Source: an uncultured Bacteroidales bacterium
Lineage (GTDB): Bacteria; Bacteroidota; Bacteroidia; Bacteroidales; P3
DNA length: 64,000 bases
Reading direction: 5' to 3'
Assembly (NCBI GenBank): GCA_900315335.1
Contig: OMYR01000022.1
Span: 1 to 64,000 of the forward strand
In this document: positions 46,227 through 54,798 of the stretch, piece after piece
How positions within the stretch are numbered: the stretch's first letter is position 1
Layout of the letters: each line of letters begins with the position of its first letter
Made by a program: the position numbers and the translations under genes
The notes under the pieces: generated by a model
Database searches by the model: none
What the model was told of the DNA's origin: nothing
Seen by the model: only the letters and a program-made list of their open reading frames with translations

Positions 46227-47597
46227 TTATTTCATTAATTCGGCGTATTCTTCGTAGAAATAAGAAATTGTTTCTATGCCGTTGAAAAATTGGCGTAGAG
46301 GATAATTCTCGTTCGGTGAATGTATCGCATCACTCGATAAGCCGAAGCCCATAAGTATTGACTTGGTTCCCAATATTCTTTCAAAACCTGCAACGATTGG
46401 AATACTTCCGCCGCTTCTTGTGGGTATTGGCTGTTTTCCGTATGTACGCATATATGCTTTTTCGGCTGCTTGGTATGCAGGCAAATCCAATGGAGAAACG
46501 TATGCATAACCTCCGTGCAATGGCGTAACCTCCACATTGATACAAGACGGAGCAATTTGTTTGATGTATTTGGCAACACGCTCGGTTATTACGTTGAAAT
46601 CTTGGTCGGGAACCAAACGGAAAGATATTTTTGCATGAGCGGATGACGGTATAATAGTCTTTGCACCTTCTCCCGTGTAACCTCCCCAAATGCCGCAGAC
46701 ATCAAAAGAAGGACGTATTCCCGTACGCTCTATTGTCGAAAATCCCTCTTCGCCAAACAAAGCAGGTGAGCCTGTTACTTCAAGATAATCTTTCTCACTG
46801 AACGGTGCTTTTGCCATTAAATCTCTCTCTTCTTGGGATAAGTTGATAACTTCTTTGTAAAAATCGGTAACGGTGCATTTGTTGGTAGCCTCGTCTTGAA
46901 GTTTGGAAATGATACGACACAATATATTGATAGGGTTGGCAACAGCTCCTCCGTATATACCCGAATGTAAATCCGCCTTAGGTCCCGTAACTTTGACTTC
47001 AATATAGCCAAGACCACGCAAGCCTGCCGTTATGGACGGAACATCCGCTCCAATCATAGAAGTGTCGGAAACAAGTATGACATCGGCTTTCAAAAGTTCT
47101 TTGTTCTTTTCACAAAAACCGTAAAGACTTGGAGAACCAATCTCTTCCTCGCCTTCAAGCATAAATTTGACGTTACATTTCAATTGATTTGTTTTGTTCA
47201 AATACTCAAAGGCTTTGGCTTGCATAAAGGATTGTCCTTTGTCGTCGTCTGCACCGCGAGCCCAGATAATGTCGTCTTTGATTACAGGTTCAAAAGGTTT
47301 TGTTTTCCATTCGTCGATAGGGTCGGTAGGCATAACGTCATAGTGGCCATACACCAAAACTGTGGGAAATTTTGCATCTATTATGCGCTCGGCATAAACG
47401 ACAGGATTTCCTTCGGTTGGCATAACCTCGCATTTGTCTGCACCTGCTTGAAGAATCAATTCTTTCCAACGATTGGCACATTTAACCATATCTTCTTTGT
47501 GTTCGTTTTGAGAAGATATGGACGGAATACGGATTAATGAGAACAACTCGTCCAAAAATCTGTCTTTATTTTCTACTATATAACTTTTAATGTCCAT
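46227..47597 (-). CDS. M20-family dipeptidase
   Basis: 456 residues. Zinc-dependent peptidase of the M20 family, probably acting on dipeptides. Zinc and catalytic motifs: GHYDVMP (His98-type ligand), WARGADDDKGQ (bridging Asp), MLEGEEEIGSPSL (catalytic Glu pair), and the C-terminal HSPNENYPL (His ligand). The dimerisation domain lies between about 190 and 340, with LRGLGYIEVKVTGPKADLHS. Cytoplasmic, with no signal peptide. Downstream of the SPOR-like protein on the same strand with a 57-base gap. Confidence 0.95.
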   Translation of the reverse strand: MDIKSYIVENKDRFLDELFSLIRIPSISSQNEHKEDMVKCANRWKELILQAGADKCEVMPTEGNPVVYAERIIDAKFPTVLVYGHYDVMPTDPIDEWKTKPFEPVIKDDIIWARGADDDKGQSFMQAKAFEYLNKTNQLKCNVKFMLEGEEEIGSPSLYGFCEKNKELLKADVILVSDTSMIGADVPSITAGLRGLGYIEVKVTGPKADLHSGIYGGAVANPINILCRIISKLQDEATNKCTVTDFYKEVINLSQEERDLMAKAPFSEKDYLEVTGSPALFGEEGFSTIERTGIRPSFDVCGIWGGYTGEGAKTIIPSSAHAKISFRLVPDQDFNVITERVAKYIKQIAPSCINVEVTPLHGGYAYVSPLDLPAYQAAEKAYMRTYGKQPIPTRSGGSIPIVAGFERILGTKSILMGFGLSSDAIHSPNENYPLRQFFNGIETISYFYEEYAELMK

Positions 47598-47653
47598 GAT
47601 ATTATTGTTTTTTATTTATTGTCTGTAAAAATTTTGTTGATGTAAATATATGA

Positions 47654-48115
47654 TTAATCATCTTCCAATTCCTCTTCAAAATATTCGGGGACTGAAAGTT
47701 CGTCCTCGTTGATTGTCGGAGTGTTGATATAATCTTGAATAATAAGAGCGGTTTTTATCTGAGGTTTGATTTGCATAAGTGTTGCGTAGGCATCTAAACG
47801 CGAAGGATAGTCGCCAATCTTTACGATAAAATAAGGTTCGTCAAATATAACGTATGTTCTTTGGTCGGGGAATATCTCCATTAAATCGTTTTTCAAAGAA
47901 AACGCTTTTGTCTTTGCACCTTCTTCGGTAAATGTTGCAACTTTTATTCTGAAACCTTTGATTGTTTTTGCCATTCGGTTATACTGCACATGTTTTTCAA
48001 GTATGGTCTGCAACCTGCCGTCGGCAATGACTTCCACTTGTGCGCAAACCGTTTTATTGGTGTTTAACGTTAGCAAAATAATCAGTGAGATTAATATTTT
48101 AATTACTCTATTCAT
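47654..48115 (-). CDS. Small exported SPOR-like protein
   Basis: 153 residues with a signal peptide (about 1-25, ending VCAQ). The mature part resembles a SPOR domain: a repeated beta-alpha pattern with KGFRIKVATFTEEGAKTKAF, YVIFDEPYFIVKIGDYPSRL and DAYATLMQIK. SPOR domains bind denuded peptidoglycan glycan strands, often at division sites. The C-terminal tail is very acidic (EYFEEELEDD). Between the Usp protein and the M20 dipeptidase in one likely transcript; no functional link is obvious. Confidence 0.75.
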   Translation of the reverse strand: MNRVIKILISLIILLTLNTNKTVCAQVEVIADGRLQTILEKHVQYNRMAKTIKGFRIKVATFTEEGAKTKAFSLKNDLMEIFPDQRTYVIFDEPYFIVKIGDYPSRLDAYATLMQIKPQIKTALIIQDYINTPTINEDELSVPEYFEEELEDD

Positions 48116-48133
48116 TCTATGGAAAACACTATC

Positions 48134-48958
48134 TTATCTGCTCGCACCATTGATGTCTTTCGGGGCAATAGTCAAAACAGGATAAGGGGATAGATTAATC
48201 ATCTGTTGTGCATACGGGCCAAGGAAAAATAGATTGCTTAATGTTTTTTCTTGCTCGGTCATAATTACAATTAAATCGGCATCAACTTCTTTTGCATAAT
48301 CCAAAGTGGTAAGAGTTGAATTGTCGGAATCTCTAATCTCTATCGTGTGATTTAATCCTTTCTGAGTAAGAAGGGTGTCTATACTTGTGATATATTTTTC
48401 TACTTCCTCTCTTATGGTTTTACCAGCGTAGGACTGCAATCCCAAAACTCTTATGCACGAATTAGGGAACATTCTTGCAAATTCCATTGTCCAAGGCACT
48501 TTTTGACGAGTGTCGGGCGTGGAATCGATAGGAAGAATAATGTTTTTCAAAGGTTTGCAGAAATTGAAATTCTCTCTTAACAGCAATACAGGTATTGGGC
48601 AATCGTTCAAAGTTTTGAAGGCGTTGGCACCTGCAAATCTTTCGTCGAAACCACTGTTACCGTTAGCGCCTATTACAAGCAAATAGGACTTTCGTTCTTT
48701 GACGATTTTGTTTATTGTTGAATGGACTTTTTTACCTTCGGCAACTTTGTATTGAATTTCTTTGCCGTTAAGAGCTGATGCAAAAGATTTGCATAAGTCT
48801 TTCAATATTGCTTCTGCTTCCATAGGGTCTTTTTCAGCAGTCTTAACCCAAAGCATAAGAATAGATGAATTGGTACGATTTGCTATATCGACAGCAAGAC
48901 GCAAAGCTGTTAAAGATGTGTTTGAGAAATCTATACCTACGATTATTTCCTTGTTCAT
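48134..48958 (-). CDS. Universal stress protein, two tandem Usp domains
   Basis: 274 residues from ATG 48956-48958; the longer reading frame adds 24 residues of improbable sequence and overlaps the promoter. Two UspA domains: the first starts EIIVGIDFSNTSLTAL and ends with LVIGANGNSGFDERFAGANA, the second starts KNIILPIDSTPDTRQKV and ends with DLIVIMTEQEKTLSNLFFLG. The ATP-binding GxxG-type loop is well formed only in the first domain. Known: double-domain Usps act in stress survival. Gap to the SPOR-like gene is 18 bases. Confidence 0.9.
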   Translation of the reverse strand: MNKEIIVGIDFSNTSLTALRLAVDIANRTNSSILMLWVKTAEKDPMEAEAILKDLCKSFASALNGKEIQYKVAEGKKVHSTINKIVKERKSYLLVIGANGNSGFDERFAGANAFKTLNDCPIPVLLLRENFNFCKPLKNIILPIDSTPDTRQKVPWTMEFARMFPNSCIRVLGLQSYAGKTIREEVEKYITSIDTLLTQKGLNHTIEIRDSDNSTLTTLDYAKEVDADLIVIMTEQEKTLSNLFFLGPYAQQMINLSPYPVLTIAPKDINGASR

Positions 48959-48993
48959 AAGACAAATTATTAAAGGTTTGTGAATTAATTTTT

Positions 48994-49024
48994 GCAAAAG
49001 TATGAAAAAAAGAGAAAACTGCAA
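48994..49024 (-). promoter_or_regulatory. Promoter of usp-SPOR-dipeptidase
   Basis: On the minus strand TTG (49022-49024), 19 bases, TACTTTTGC (48994-49002). It lies inside the longer Usp frame and so decides the start at 48958. Confidence 0.8.
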
Positions 49025-49096
49025 AATCATTTTTGAAAAAAATACGGTAAAAAATATTGAAAAAATAAAAAATTGAAAAAAAACTAAGAATATTTA

Positions 49097-49126
49097 TTGT
49101 TGTAATGAAAAAAATTGTATTTTTGC
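49097..49126 (+). promoter_or_regulatory. Promoter of thrS-infC-ribosomal genes
   Basis: TTG (49097-49099), 18 bases, TATTTTTGC (49118-49126), about 69 bases before thrS. Confidence 0.72.
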
Positions 49127-49194
49127 AAACTGTTTTGAACAAGACTCATAAAGAGCCTGTTATTATAAAAGAATTTTAAGATACGAATACGACA

Positions 49195-51129
49195 ATGATA
49201 AATGTAACTTTACCGGACGGAAGTGTAAAACAGTACAATGAAGGCGTTAATGCATTGGATGTTGCTAAATCGATAAGCGAAGGATTGGCAAGAAATGTGT
49301 TGTCTGCAACTATTGACGGGGAAATTAAAGACTTATTGACTCCGCTTACTGCTGACTGTAATTTGAAACTAAACACTTGGAATGACGAAGACGGAAAGCA
49401 TACATTTTGGCACTCCTCAGCCCATTTGTTGGCTGCTGCTGTTCAGGCTTTATATCCGAATGCAAAGTTTGGTATAGGTCCTGCCATAGAAAGAGGTTTC
49501 TATTATGATATAGATTTCGGCGAAGATGTTTTAAGAGAAGAAGATTTTCCGAAGATTGAAAAGAAAATGGCTGAAATAGTAAAGCAAGGTGTAAAACTTG
49601 TTCGTAAAGAAGTTTCAAAACAAGACGCTTTGGATTATTTTAGCAAAAGAAACGAGACATATAAAGTTGAACTTATCAAAGATTTAGAAGATGGTAAGAT
49701 AACTTTCTATGAAAGTGGCGATTTTACGGATTTGTGTCGTGGTCCTCACTTAATGGATTTTTCTACAATTAAGGCTTTTAAGATAACATCATTGGCCGGT
49801 GCATATTGGAGAGGCGATGAGCATAACAAACAATTGACTCGTTTGTATGCAATATCTTTCCCTAAGAAAAAAGAATTGGACGAATATCTTCTTATGTTGG
49901 AAGAAGCAAAGAAGAGAGACCATAGAAAATTAGGTAAGGAAATGGAGTTGTTCGCTTTTTCTCAGAACGTCGGACAAGGCTTGCCTTTGTGGTTGCCTAA
50001 GGGAACGGAATTGAGAAAAAGATTGGAGAATTTCTTGGCAAAGGTTCAAAAACAATATGGATATGTTCAAGTAATGACTCCGCATATAGGTAACGTTAAT
50101 CTATATAAGACGTCAGGACACTTCCAGAAATATGGCAAGGATTCATTCCAACCTATACATACTCCACAAGAGGGAGAAGAGTATATGTTGAAGCCGATGA
50201 ACTGTCCTCATCACTGCGAAATTTATCGTTTGTTCCCTAAATCATATAAGGATTTGCCTTATCGTGTTGCTGAATTTGGTACGGTTTATCGTTATGAGAT
50301 GAGTGGAGAGTTACATGGTTTGACACGTGTTCGTTCATTCACGCAAGACGATGCTCACATATTCTGCACGCAAGACCAAATAAAAGAAGAGTTTTGTAAG
50401 GTTATAGATATAGTTCTTTACATATTCAAGACACTTAAATTTAATGAATTTACGGCTCAAATTTCGTTAAGAGACCCTAATAATAAGGAAAAATATATAG
50501 GTAGTGATGAAGTTTGGGATAAAGCCGAAAGAGCCATTATTGAAAGTGCTGCCGAAAAAGGTCTTAAAACTATTACCGAAACAGGCGAAGCTGCTTTTTA
50601 TGGTCCTAAGTTAGACTTTATGGTTAAAGATGCTTTGGGTAGAAGTTGGCAATTGGGAACAATACAGGTGGATTATAACCTTCCTGAGCGTTTCAATTTG
50701 GAATATATTGGAGCAGATAACCAAAAACATCGTCCAGTAATGATTCACCGCGCACCATTCGGTTCAATGGAGAGATTTGTGGCTGTTTTGTTGGAACATA
50801 CGGCAGGAGAATTTCCATTGTGGCTTACTCCTGACCAATATATCATATTGCCGATTAGTGAAAAGTACGAACAATATGCAAAGAAAGTTCAAGAGGCTTT
50901 GAATATGGCAGACCTTAGGGGTAGTATTGACAATAGAAACGAAAAGACCGGTAAAAAGATTCGTGATGCCGAAATCAAGAAAGTTCGTTATATGTTAATC
51001 GTTGGAGAAAAGGAAGAAGCCGATGGTATGGTGTCAGTCCGTGAGCATTTGAAAGGTGATATAGGTACTATGAAAATAGAAGACTTTGCTAAATTGGTAC
51101 AAGAAGCAGTTAGTAAAGAATTGGAATAA
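49195..51129 (+). CDS. thrS: Threonyl-tRNA synthetase
   Basis: 644 residues. TGS domain (about 1-60), editing domain with [14 protein letters not shown] (the His-x3-His site), then the class II core with motif 1 ([16 protein letters not shown]), motif 2 ([18 protein letters not shown]) and motif 3 ([13 protein letters not shown]). The zinc Cys is in [10 protein letters not shown]. The C-terminal anticodon-binding domain ends at about 640. Charges tRNA-Thr and clears Ser-tRNA-Thr. First gene of the thrS-infC-rpmI-rplT cluster conserved across bacteria. Confidence 0.98.
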   Translation: MINVTLPDGSVKQYNEGVNALDVAKSISEGLARNVLSATIDGEIKDLLTPLTADCNLKLNTWNDEDGKHTFWHSSAHLLAAAVQALYPNAKFGIGPAIERGFYYDIDFGEDVLREEDFPKIEKKMAEIVKQGVKLVRKEVSKQDALDYFSKRNETYKVELIKDLEDGKITFYESGDFTDLCRGPHLMDFSTIKAFKITSLAGAYWRGDEHNKQLTRLYAISFPKKKELDEYLLMLEEAKKRDHRKLGKEMELFAFSQNVGQGLPLWLPKGTELRKRLENFLAKVQKQYGYVQVMTPHIGNVNLYKTSGHFQKYGKDSFQPIHTPQEGEEYMLKPMNCPHHCEIYRLFPKSYKDLPYRVAEFGTVYRYEMSGELHGLTRVRSFTQDDAHIFCTQDQIKEEFCKVIDIVLYIFKTLKFNEFTAQISLRDPNNKEKYIGSDEVWDKAERAIIESAAEKGLKTITETGEAAFYGPKLDFMVKDALGRSWQLGTIQVDYNLPERFNLEYIGADNQKHRPVMIHRAPFGSMERFVAVLLEHTAGEFPLWLTPDQYIILPISEKYEQYAKKVQEALNMADLRGSIDNRNEKTGKKIRDAEIKKVRYMLIVGEKEEADGMVSVREHLKGDIGTMKIEDFAKLVQEAVSKELE

Positions 51130-51153
51130 GAGAATAATTATAAACTAAATTAA

Positions 51154-51161
51154 TAAGGAGG
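51154..51161 (+). promoter_or_regulatory. Strong Shine-Dalgarno of infC
   Basis: TAAGGAGG, seven bases before the AUA codon at 51169. Such a clear ribosome-binding site is rare in this window and supports starting infC at the non-standard codon. Confidence 0.75.
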
Positions 51162-51168
51162 ATAAGTT

Positions 51169-51723
51169 ATAGAAACAACAAATCAATCTCGTGGTAGAGG
51201 TCCGGTGAAAAAAGAGATGCCTCACTTGATAAACGAGTACATTAAAGAGCCGATAGTTAGAGTTGTCGGCGAGGGTTTTGAACCTAAAATTTGTAGTATT
51301 AAAGAAGCGTTGGCTTTTGCTAATGAGCAGGGAATGGATTTGGTAATGATTTCGCCAAATGTCAATCCGCCTGTATGCAAAGTTATGAATTACCAAAAGT
51401 TTCTTTACGAACAAAAAAAGAAAGATAAAGAGCGAAAGGCTAAGTCTTCAAAGATGTTGGTTAAAGAGATAAGACTTGGACCGCAAACAGATGATCACGA
51501 TTTTGAATTTAAGTTGAAACATGCAATTCGTTTCTTGTCGGAAGGTAATAAAGTTAAGGTAGATGTATTCTTTAAGGGTAGAACAATAGTTTATAAAGAA
51601 CACGGCGAACAAAAACTCTTGAAATTTGCCGAAGCATTGTTGGAATACGGAAAGCCTGAGCAAATGCCTCGTTTGGAGGGAAAGAAAATGCTTATGATTA
51701 TTACTCCGGTTAAGAAAAAATAA
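51169..51723 (+). CDS. infC: Translation initiation factor IF-3, apparent AUA start
   Basis: About 184 residues. IF-3 checks start-codon pairing and keeps ribosomal subunits apart. The first ATG in frame (51229) would begin MPHLINEY and lose part of the N-terminal domain; the reading frame continues upstream to ATA 51169-51171, giving ETTNQSRGRGPVKKEMPHLI. The strong Shine-Dalgarno sits exactly where that codon needs it. Known: in many bacteria infC starts with a rare AUU-type codon so that IF-3 represses its own translation. The core is conserved (AFANEQGMDLVMISPN, VCKVMNYQKFLYEQKKKDKE, VDVFFKGRTIVYKEHGEQ). Between thrS and rpmI. Confidence 0.93.
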   Translation: METTNQSRGRGPVKKEMPHLINEYIKEPIVRVVGEGFEPKICSIKEALAFANEQGMDLVMISPNVNPPVCKVMNYQKFLYEQKKKDKERKAKSSKMLVKEIRLGPQTDDHDFEFKLKHAIRFLSEGNKVKVDVFFKGRTIVYKEHGEQKLLKFAEALLEYGKPEQMPRLEGKKMLMIITPVKKK

Positions 51724-51827
51724 ATAAAATTGCGTTTTATTACAATAAATATGATATATCAACGTTGTTGAAACGTTTTTATATATAGGTAAATAGATTT
51801 ATTAACACAAAAAAAGAGGACATTAAA

Positions 51828-52022
51828 ATGCCAAAAACAAAAACCAGAGCATCTGTAAAGAAAAGATTTACAGTAACTGCGTCAGGTAAATTGAAAAGAA
51901 GACATGCTTATCATTCTCACATTTTGACAAAGAAAACAAATAAGAGAAAAAGAGCATTTTGTGCTTACACAACAGTATCAAGTGCTGATGCTAAGGTGTT
52001 GAACGAAATGTTGGGAAGATAG
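51828..52022 (+). CDS. rpmI: Ribosomal protein L35
   Basis: 64 residues, the usual length. Very basic, opening MPKTKTRASVKKRFTVTASG and then KLKRRHAYHSHIL as expected for L35, with the conserved Lys-rich tail. Forms part of the large ribosomal subunit. It follows infC and precedes rplT, as in most bacteria. Confidence 0.97.
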   Translation: MPKTKTRASVKKRFTVTASGKLKRRHAYHSHILTKKTNKRKRAFCAYTTVSSADAKVLNEMLGR

Positions 52023-52130
52023 TACCAACCAAAAGCACAAAAAGGTAAAACAAAAGTATTAACCATTGTATCAGTATTAAGTGCAGAAAAATTTTTTGCC
52101 GCTGATATGAAAAACAAAACAAATTAAAAA

Positions 52131-52478
52131 ATGCCAAGAAGTGTAAATGCTGTTGCTTCAAGACAGCGTAGAAAAAAAATCCTTAACCGTACAAAAGGTT
52201 ATTGGGGTAGAGGTAAAAACGTTTGGACCGTTGCAAAAAACAAATGGGAAAAAGGTCAGACTTATGCGTTTAGAGACCGTAAAGTAAAGAAAAGAGAATT
52301 TCGTGCTTTGTGGATTAACCGTATCAATGCGGCTTGCCGTCAAAACGAAATATCTTATTCTGTTTTCATGGGCTTGTTGCACAAAAACAATATCGAATTA
52401 AATCGTAAAGTTTTGGCTGACTTCGCTATGAATCACCCGGAAATTTTCACTGCAATAGTTAAAACAGTTAAAAAATAG
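52131..52478 (+). CDS. rplT: Ribosomal protein L20
   Basis: 115 residues with the usual [20 protein letters not shown] opening and the C-terminal globular domain ([20 protein letters not shown]). Binds 23S rRNA early in assembly. The 108-base gap from rpmI holds a weak hairpin (ATCAG.. against CTGAT) that might be a leader for L20 feedback control. Confidence 0.97.
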   Translation: MPRSVNAVASRQRRKKILNRTKGYWGRGKNVWTVAKNKWEKGQTYAFRDRKVKKREFRALWINRINAACRQNEISYSVFMGLLHKNNIELNRKVLADFAMNHPEIFTAIVKTVKK

Positions 52479-52510
52479 TAGTGTAACCTAAAAAGAGAGA
52501 GAAAAGAATC

Positions 52511-52873
52511 ATGGAAGATTTAATGAAATTTGTAGAAAGTCAGTCTCCTGTAAAGGAATTTCCTCAGTTTAAGTCAGGCGACACTATTACCGTAGCTTAC
52601 AAAATACGTGAAGGAAACAAAGAGCGTATCCAACAATTCCAAGGTATAGTTATCCAGATTAAAGGACATAAAAATCAGGCAAACAATACATTCACTGTAA
52701 GAAAAATATCTAACGGTGTCGGAGTTGAAAGAATATTTCCAATGAACAGTCCATTTATTGACCACATCGTAGTTAATAAACATGGTGTTGTTCGTCGTGC
52801 AAGAATCTATTACCTAAGAGCTCTTTCCGGTAAAAGCGCACGTATTAAAGAAAAAATTATCGTCAAAAAATAA
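52511..52873 (+). CDS. rplS: Ribosomal protein L19
   Basis: 120 residues. Located at the subunit interface of the ribosome. Conserved stretches are [22 protein letters not shown]-like [38 protein letters not shown] and [20 protein letters not shown]. It follows rplT closely (32 bases) in one apparent transcript with its own terminator after it. In many bacteria rplS sits instead with trmD and rimM, so its presence here is a lineage-specific arrangement. Confidence 0.97.
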   Translation: MEDLMKFVESQSPVKEFPQFKSGDTITVAYKIREGNKERIQQFQGIVIQIKGHKNQANNTFTVRKISNGVGVERIFPMNSPFIDHIVVNKHGVVRRARIYYLRALSGKSARIKEKIIVKK

Positions 52874-52901
52874 TTCTTTCTTAAAAAAACACAAAAAACT
52901 G

Positions 52902-52934
52902 AATATCGGTTGTCCGTTAAAGACAGCCGATATT
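52902..52934 (+). terminator. Terminator of the thrS-rplS operon
   Basis: AATATCGG.TGTC pairs with GACA.CCGATATT, followed by TTTTG. Confidence 0.88.
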
Positions 52935-52993
52935 TTTTGTTTAACATTGGTGAAATAGTGTTAAACATTATTTGATTAGTGTTTAACACTAAT
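52933..52993. repeat. 21-bp periodic dyad array, copy 12
   Basis: Three units starting in the tail of the terminator. Bases 52975-52993 are a perfect dyad, ATTAGTGTT-T-AACACTAAT. The rest of the gap to the aminotransferase (to 53390) shows no gene. Confidence 0.88.
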
Positions 52994-53390
52994 ATCGCAA
53001 AAAGTGATTATATTTTTTGCTTTTGTAACTTCGTTATATTGAACGCTTATATGCAGTCAAGTTATTGCAATAGCGAAATATTTATTACTCGTTATCAAAA
53101 CCTATGGTGTAAATAAAAATTGTTTGCAAGTGAAAAGATTTATGTAAAAAGCCACTATAACAAGCGGAGAATTATAATTTGTTTTGTGTGTAGGCGAATA
53201 ACAAATCTAAAAACTTATAATAAAAGACGGTTGAAAGGAGATAATTTTTTGTTGCATAATAAAAATGTAAAGATTTGAATATCATATTTGAAGAATTGTG
53301 CTATTGGAAAATTCACATCATATTTGGAAAATGTGAAATGAAATAAGCAAAATTTTTATTGTGAAAATTAAGTATTTTGAAAATAATTTG

Positions 53391-53399
53391 TAACTTTGC
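53391..53399 (+). promoter_or_regulatory. -7 box of the aminotransferase gene
   Basis: TAACTTTGC, about 80 bases before the start codon; the -33 box is not clear. A small inverted pair (AACGCTT region with GAGTCGTT) sits in the leader. Confidence 0.5.
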
Positions 53400-53477
53400 C
53401 GAAGTTTTGGAGTCGTTAAAGATACCTAACGCTTCAAAATAGTTAATTTATTATTAATCATAAAAAACTAAAACGAT

Positions 53478-54674
53478 ATGAGTATTATTTTATCCGACAG
53501 AGTTAAACGTCTGTCTCCATCTGCAACATTGGCAATGAGTCAAAGAAGTTCGGAACTTAAAGCACAAGGAATTGACATCATTAATATGAGTGTTGGTGAG
53601 CCGGATTTCAATACACCAGACCATATCAAAGCAGCAGCAAAAAAAGCTGTTGATGATAACTACACTCGCTATTCTCCTGTACCCGGTTATCCGGAATTAA
53701 GAAAAGCCATTGTCAATAAACTTAAAAACGAAAACAATTTGGAATACACAACAGACCAAATTATAGTTTCAAACGGAGCAAAACAAAGTGTTTGCAACGC
53801 TATTATGGCTTTGGTTTCAAATGGCGATGAGGTGATTATTCCTGCTCCTTATTGGGTTTCTTATCCGCAAATGGTGCTAATGGCTGACGGTACTCCTGTA
53901 TTCGTTGAGGCTAAAATCGAAGCAGATTTTAAGATAACTCCTGAGCAATTGGAAGCAACGATAACGGATAAAACAAAAATGCTTATCCTTTGCTCACCTT
54001 GTAATCCTACGGGTAGTGTATATACTCAAAAGGAAATGGAAGGCTTGGCAGAAGTGTTGAGAAAGTATCAGAACGTATATGTTATTTGCGATGAAATTTA
54101 CGAACATATCAATTATACGGGAGAACATGCTTCTTTGGCTTCTTGCGAGGGAATGAAAGAGCGTTGCATAATTGTTAATGGCGTAAGTAAAGCATACGCA
54201 ATGACAGGTTGGAGAATTGGTTACATTGCTGCTCCTATCGAAATCGCTAAGGCTTGCAATAAACTTCAAGGTCAATACACAAGTGGTCCTTGCAGCGTTT
54301 CTCAAATCGCAGCCGTAGAGGCTTACAACGCAAGTCAAGATTGTGTAGAGGAAATGAGAAAAGCCTTTGAGAGAAGAAAAAATTTGATTGTTAAACTTTG
54401 CAAGGAAATTCCGGGCTTTGAGGTTAATGACCCTAAGGGTGCTTTCTATTTATTCCCTAAATGTTCTTATTACTTCGGCAAAACAGACGGCAAACGCGTT
54501 ATAAACAATTCCACAGACTTTGCTATGTATTTGTTGGAGGAAGGACATGTTGCTGCTGTGGGTGGTGATGCTTTTGGCAGTGCTGAATGTTTCCGTATGT
54601 CTTATGCAACAAGTGATGAAAATATTATAGAAGCAATTCGCAGGATAAAAGAAGCGGTTGCTAAGTTGAAATAG
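53478..54674 (+). CDS. Class I pyridoxal-phosphate aminotransferase, probably aspartate aminotransferase
   Basis: 398 residues of the fold-type I family. Motifs include NMSVGEPDFNTPDHIKAAA (N-terminal), SNGAKQSVCNAIMAL, CSPCNPTGSVYTQ, the catalytic lysine in VNGVSKAYAMTGWRIGY and FRMSYATSDENI at the end. Such enzymes transfer the amino group between aspartate or aromatic residues and 2-oxoglutarate. The pattern points to the bacterial AspC/AspB-type; exact substrate range unknown. Single gene with a strong terminator. Confidence 0.92.
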   Translation: MSIILSDRVKRLSPSATLAMSQRSSELKAQGIDIINMSVGEPDFNTPDHIKAAAKKAVDDNYTRYSPVPGYPELRKAIVNKLKNENNLEYTTDQIIVSNGAKQSVCNAIMALVSNGDEVIIPAPYWVSYPQMVLMADGTPVFVEAKIEADFKITPEQLEATITDKTKMLILCSPCNPTGSVYTQKEMEGLAEVLRKYQNVYVICDEIYEHINYTGEHASLASCEGMKERCIIVNGVSKAYAMTGWRIGYIAAPIEIAKACNKLQGQYTSGPCSVSQIAAVEAYNASQDCVEEMRKAFERRKNLIVKLCKEIPGFEVNDPKGAFYLFPKCSYYFGKTDGKRVINNSTDFAMYLLEEGHVAAVGGDAFGSAECFRMSYATSDENIIEAIRRIKEAVAKLK

Positions 54675-54698
54675 GATTAATTATTTTCATCTTTTTGG

Positions 54699-54735
54699 CA
54701 CTTTGGCAATATTTGTAAAAATGTTTGCCAAAGTG
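54699..54735 (+). terminator. Terminator of the aminotransferase gene
   Basis: CACTTTGGCA pairs with TGCCAAAGTG, followed by TTTTTCTTTTT. Confidence 0.9.
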
Positions 54736-54758
54736 TTTTTCTTTTTGTGTAAATATAT

Positions 54759-54767
54759 TACCTTTGC
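54759..54767 (+). promoter_or_regulatory. -7 box of the PorE-like gene
   Basis: TACCTTTGC, about 32 bases before the start codon. Confidence 0.55.
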
Positions 54768-54798
54768 AAACAAATAAAGAAAACGGATTTCAAGTGCT

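Noticed and set aside
52023..52130. L20-binding leader
   Set aside because: Only a weak hairpin is present, and no mimic of the 23S or mRNA L20 site could be identified by eye.
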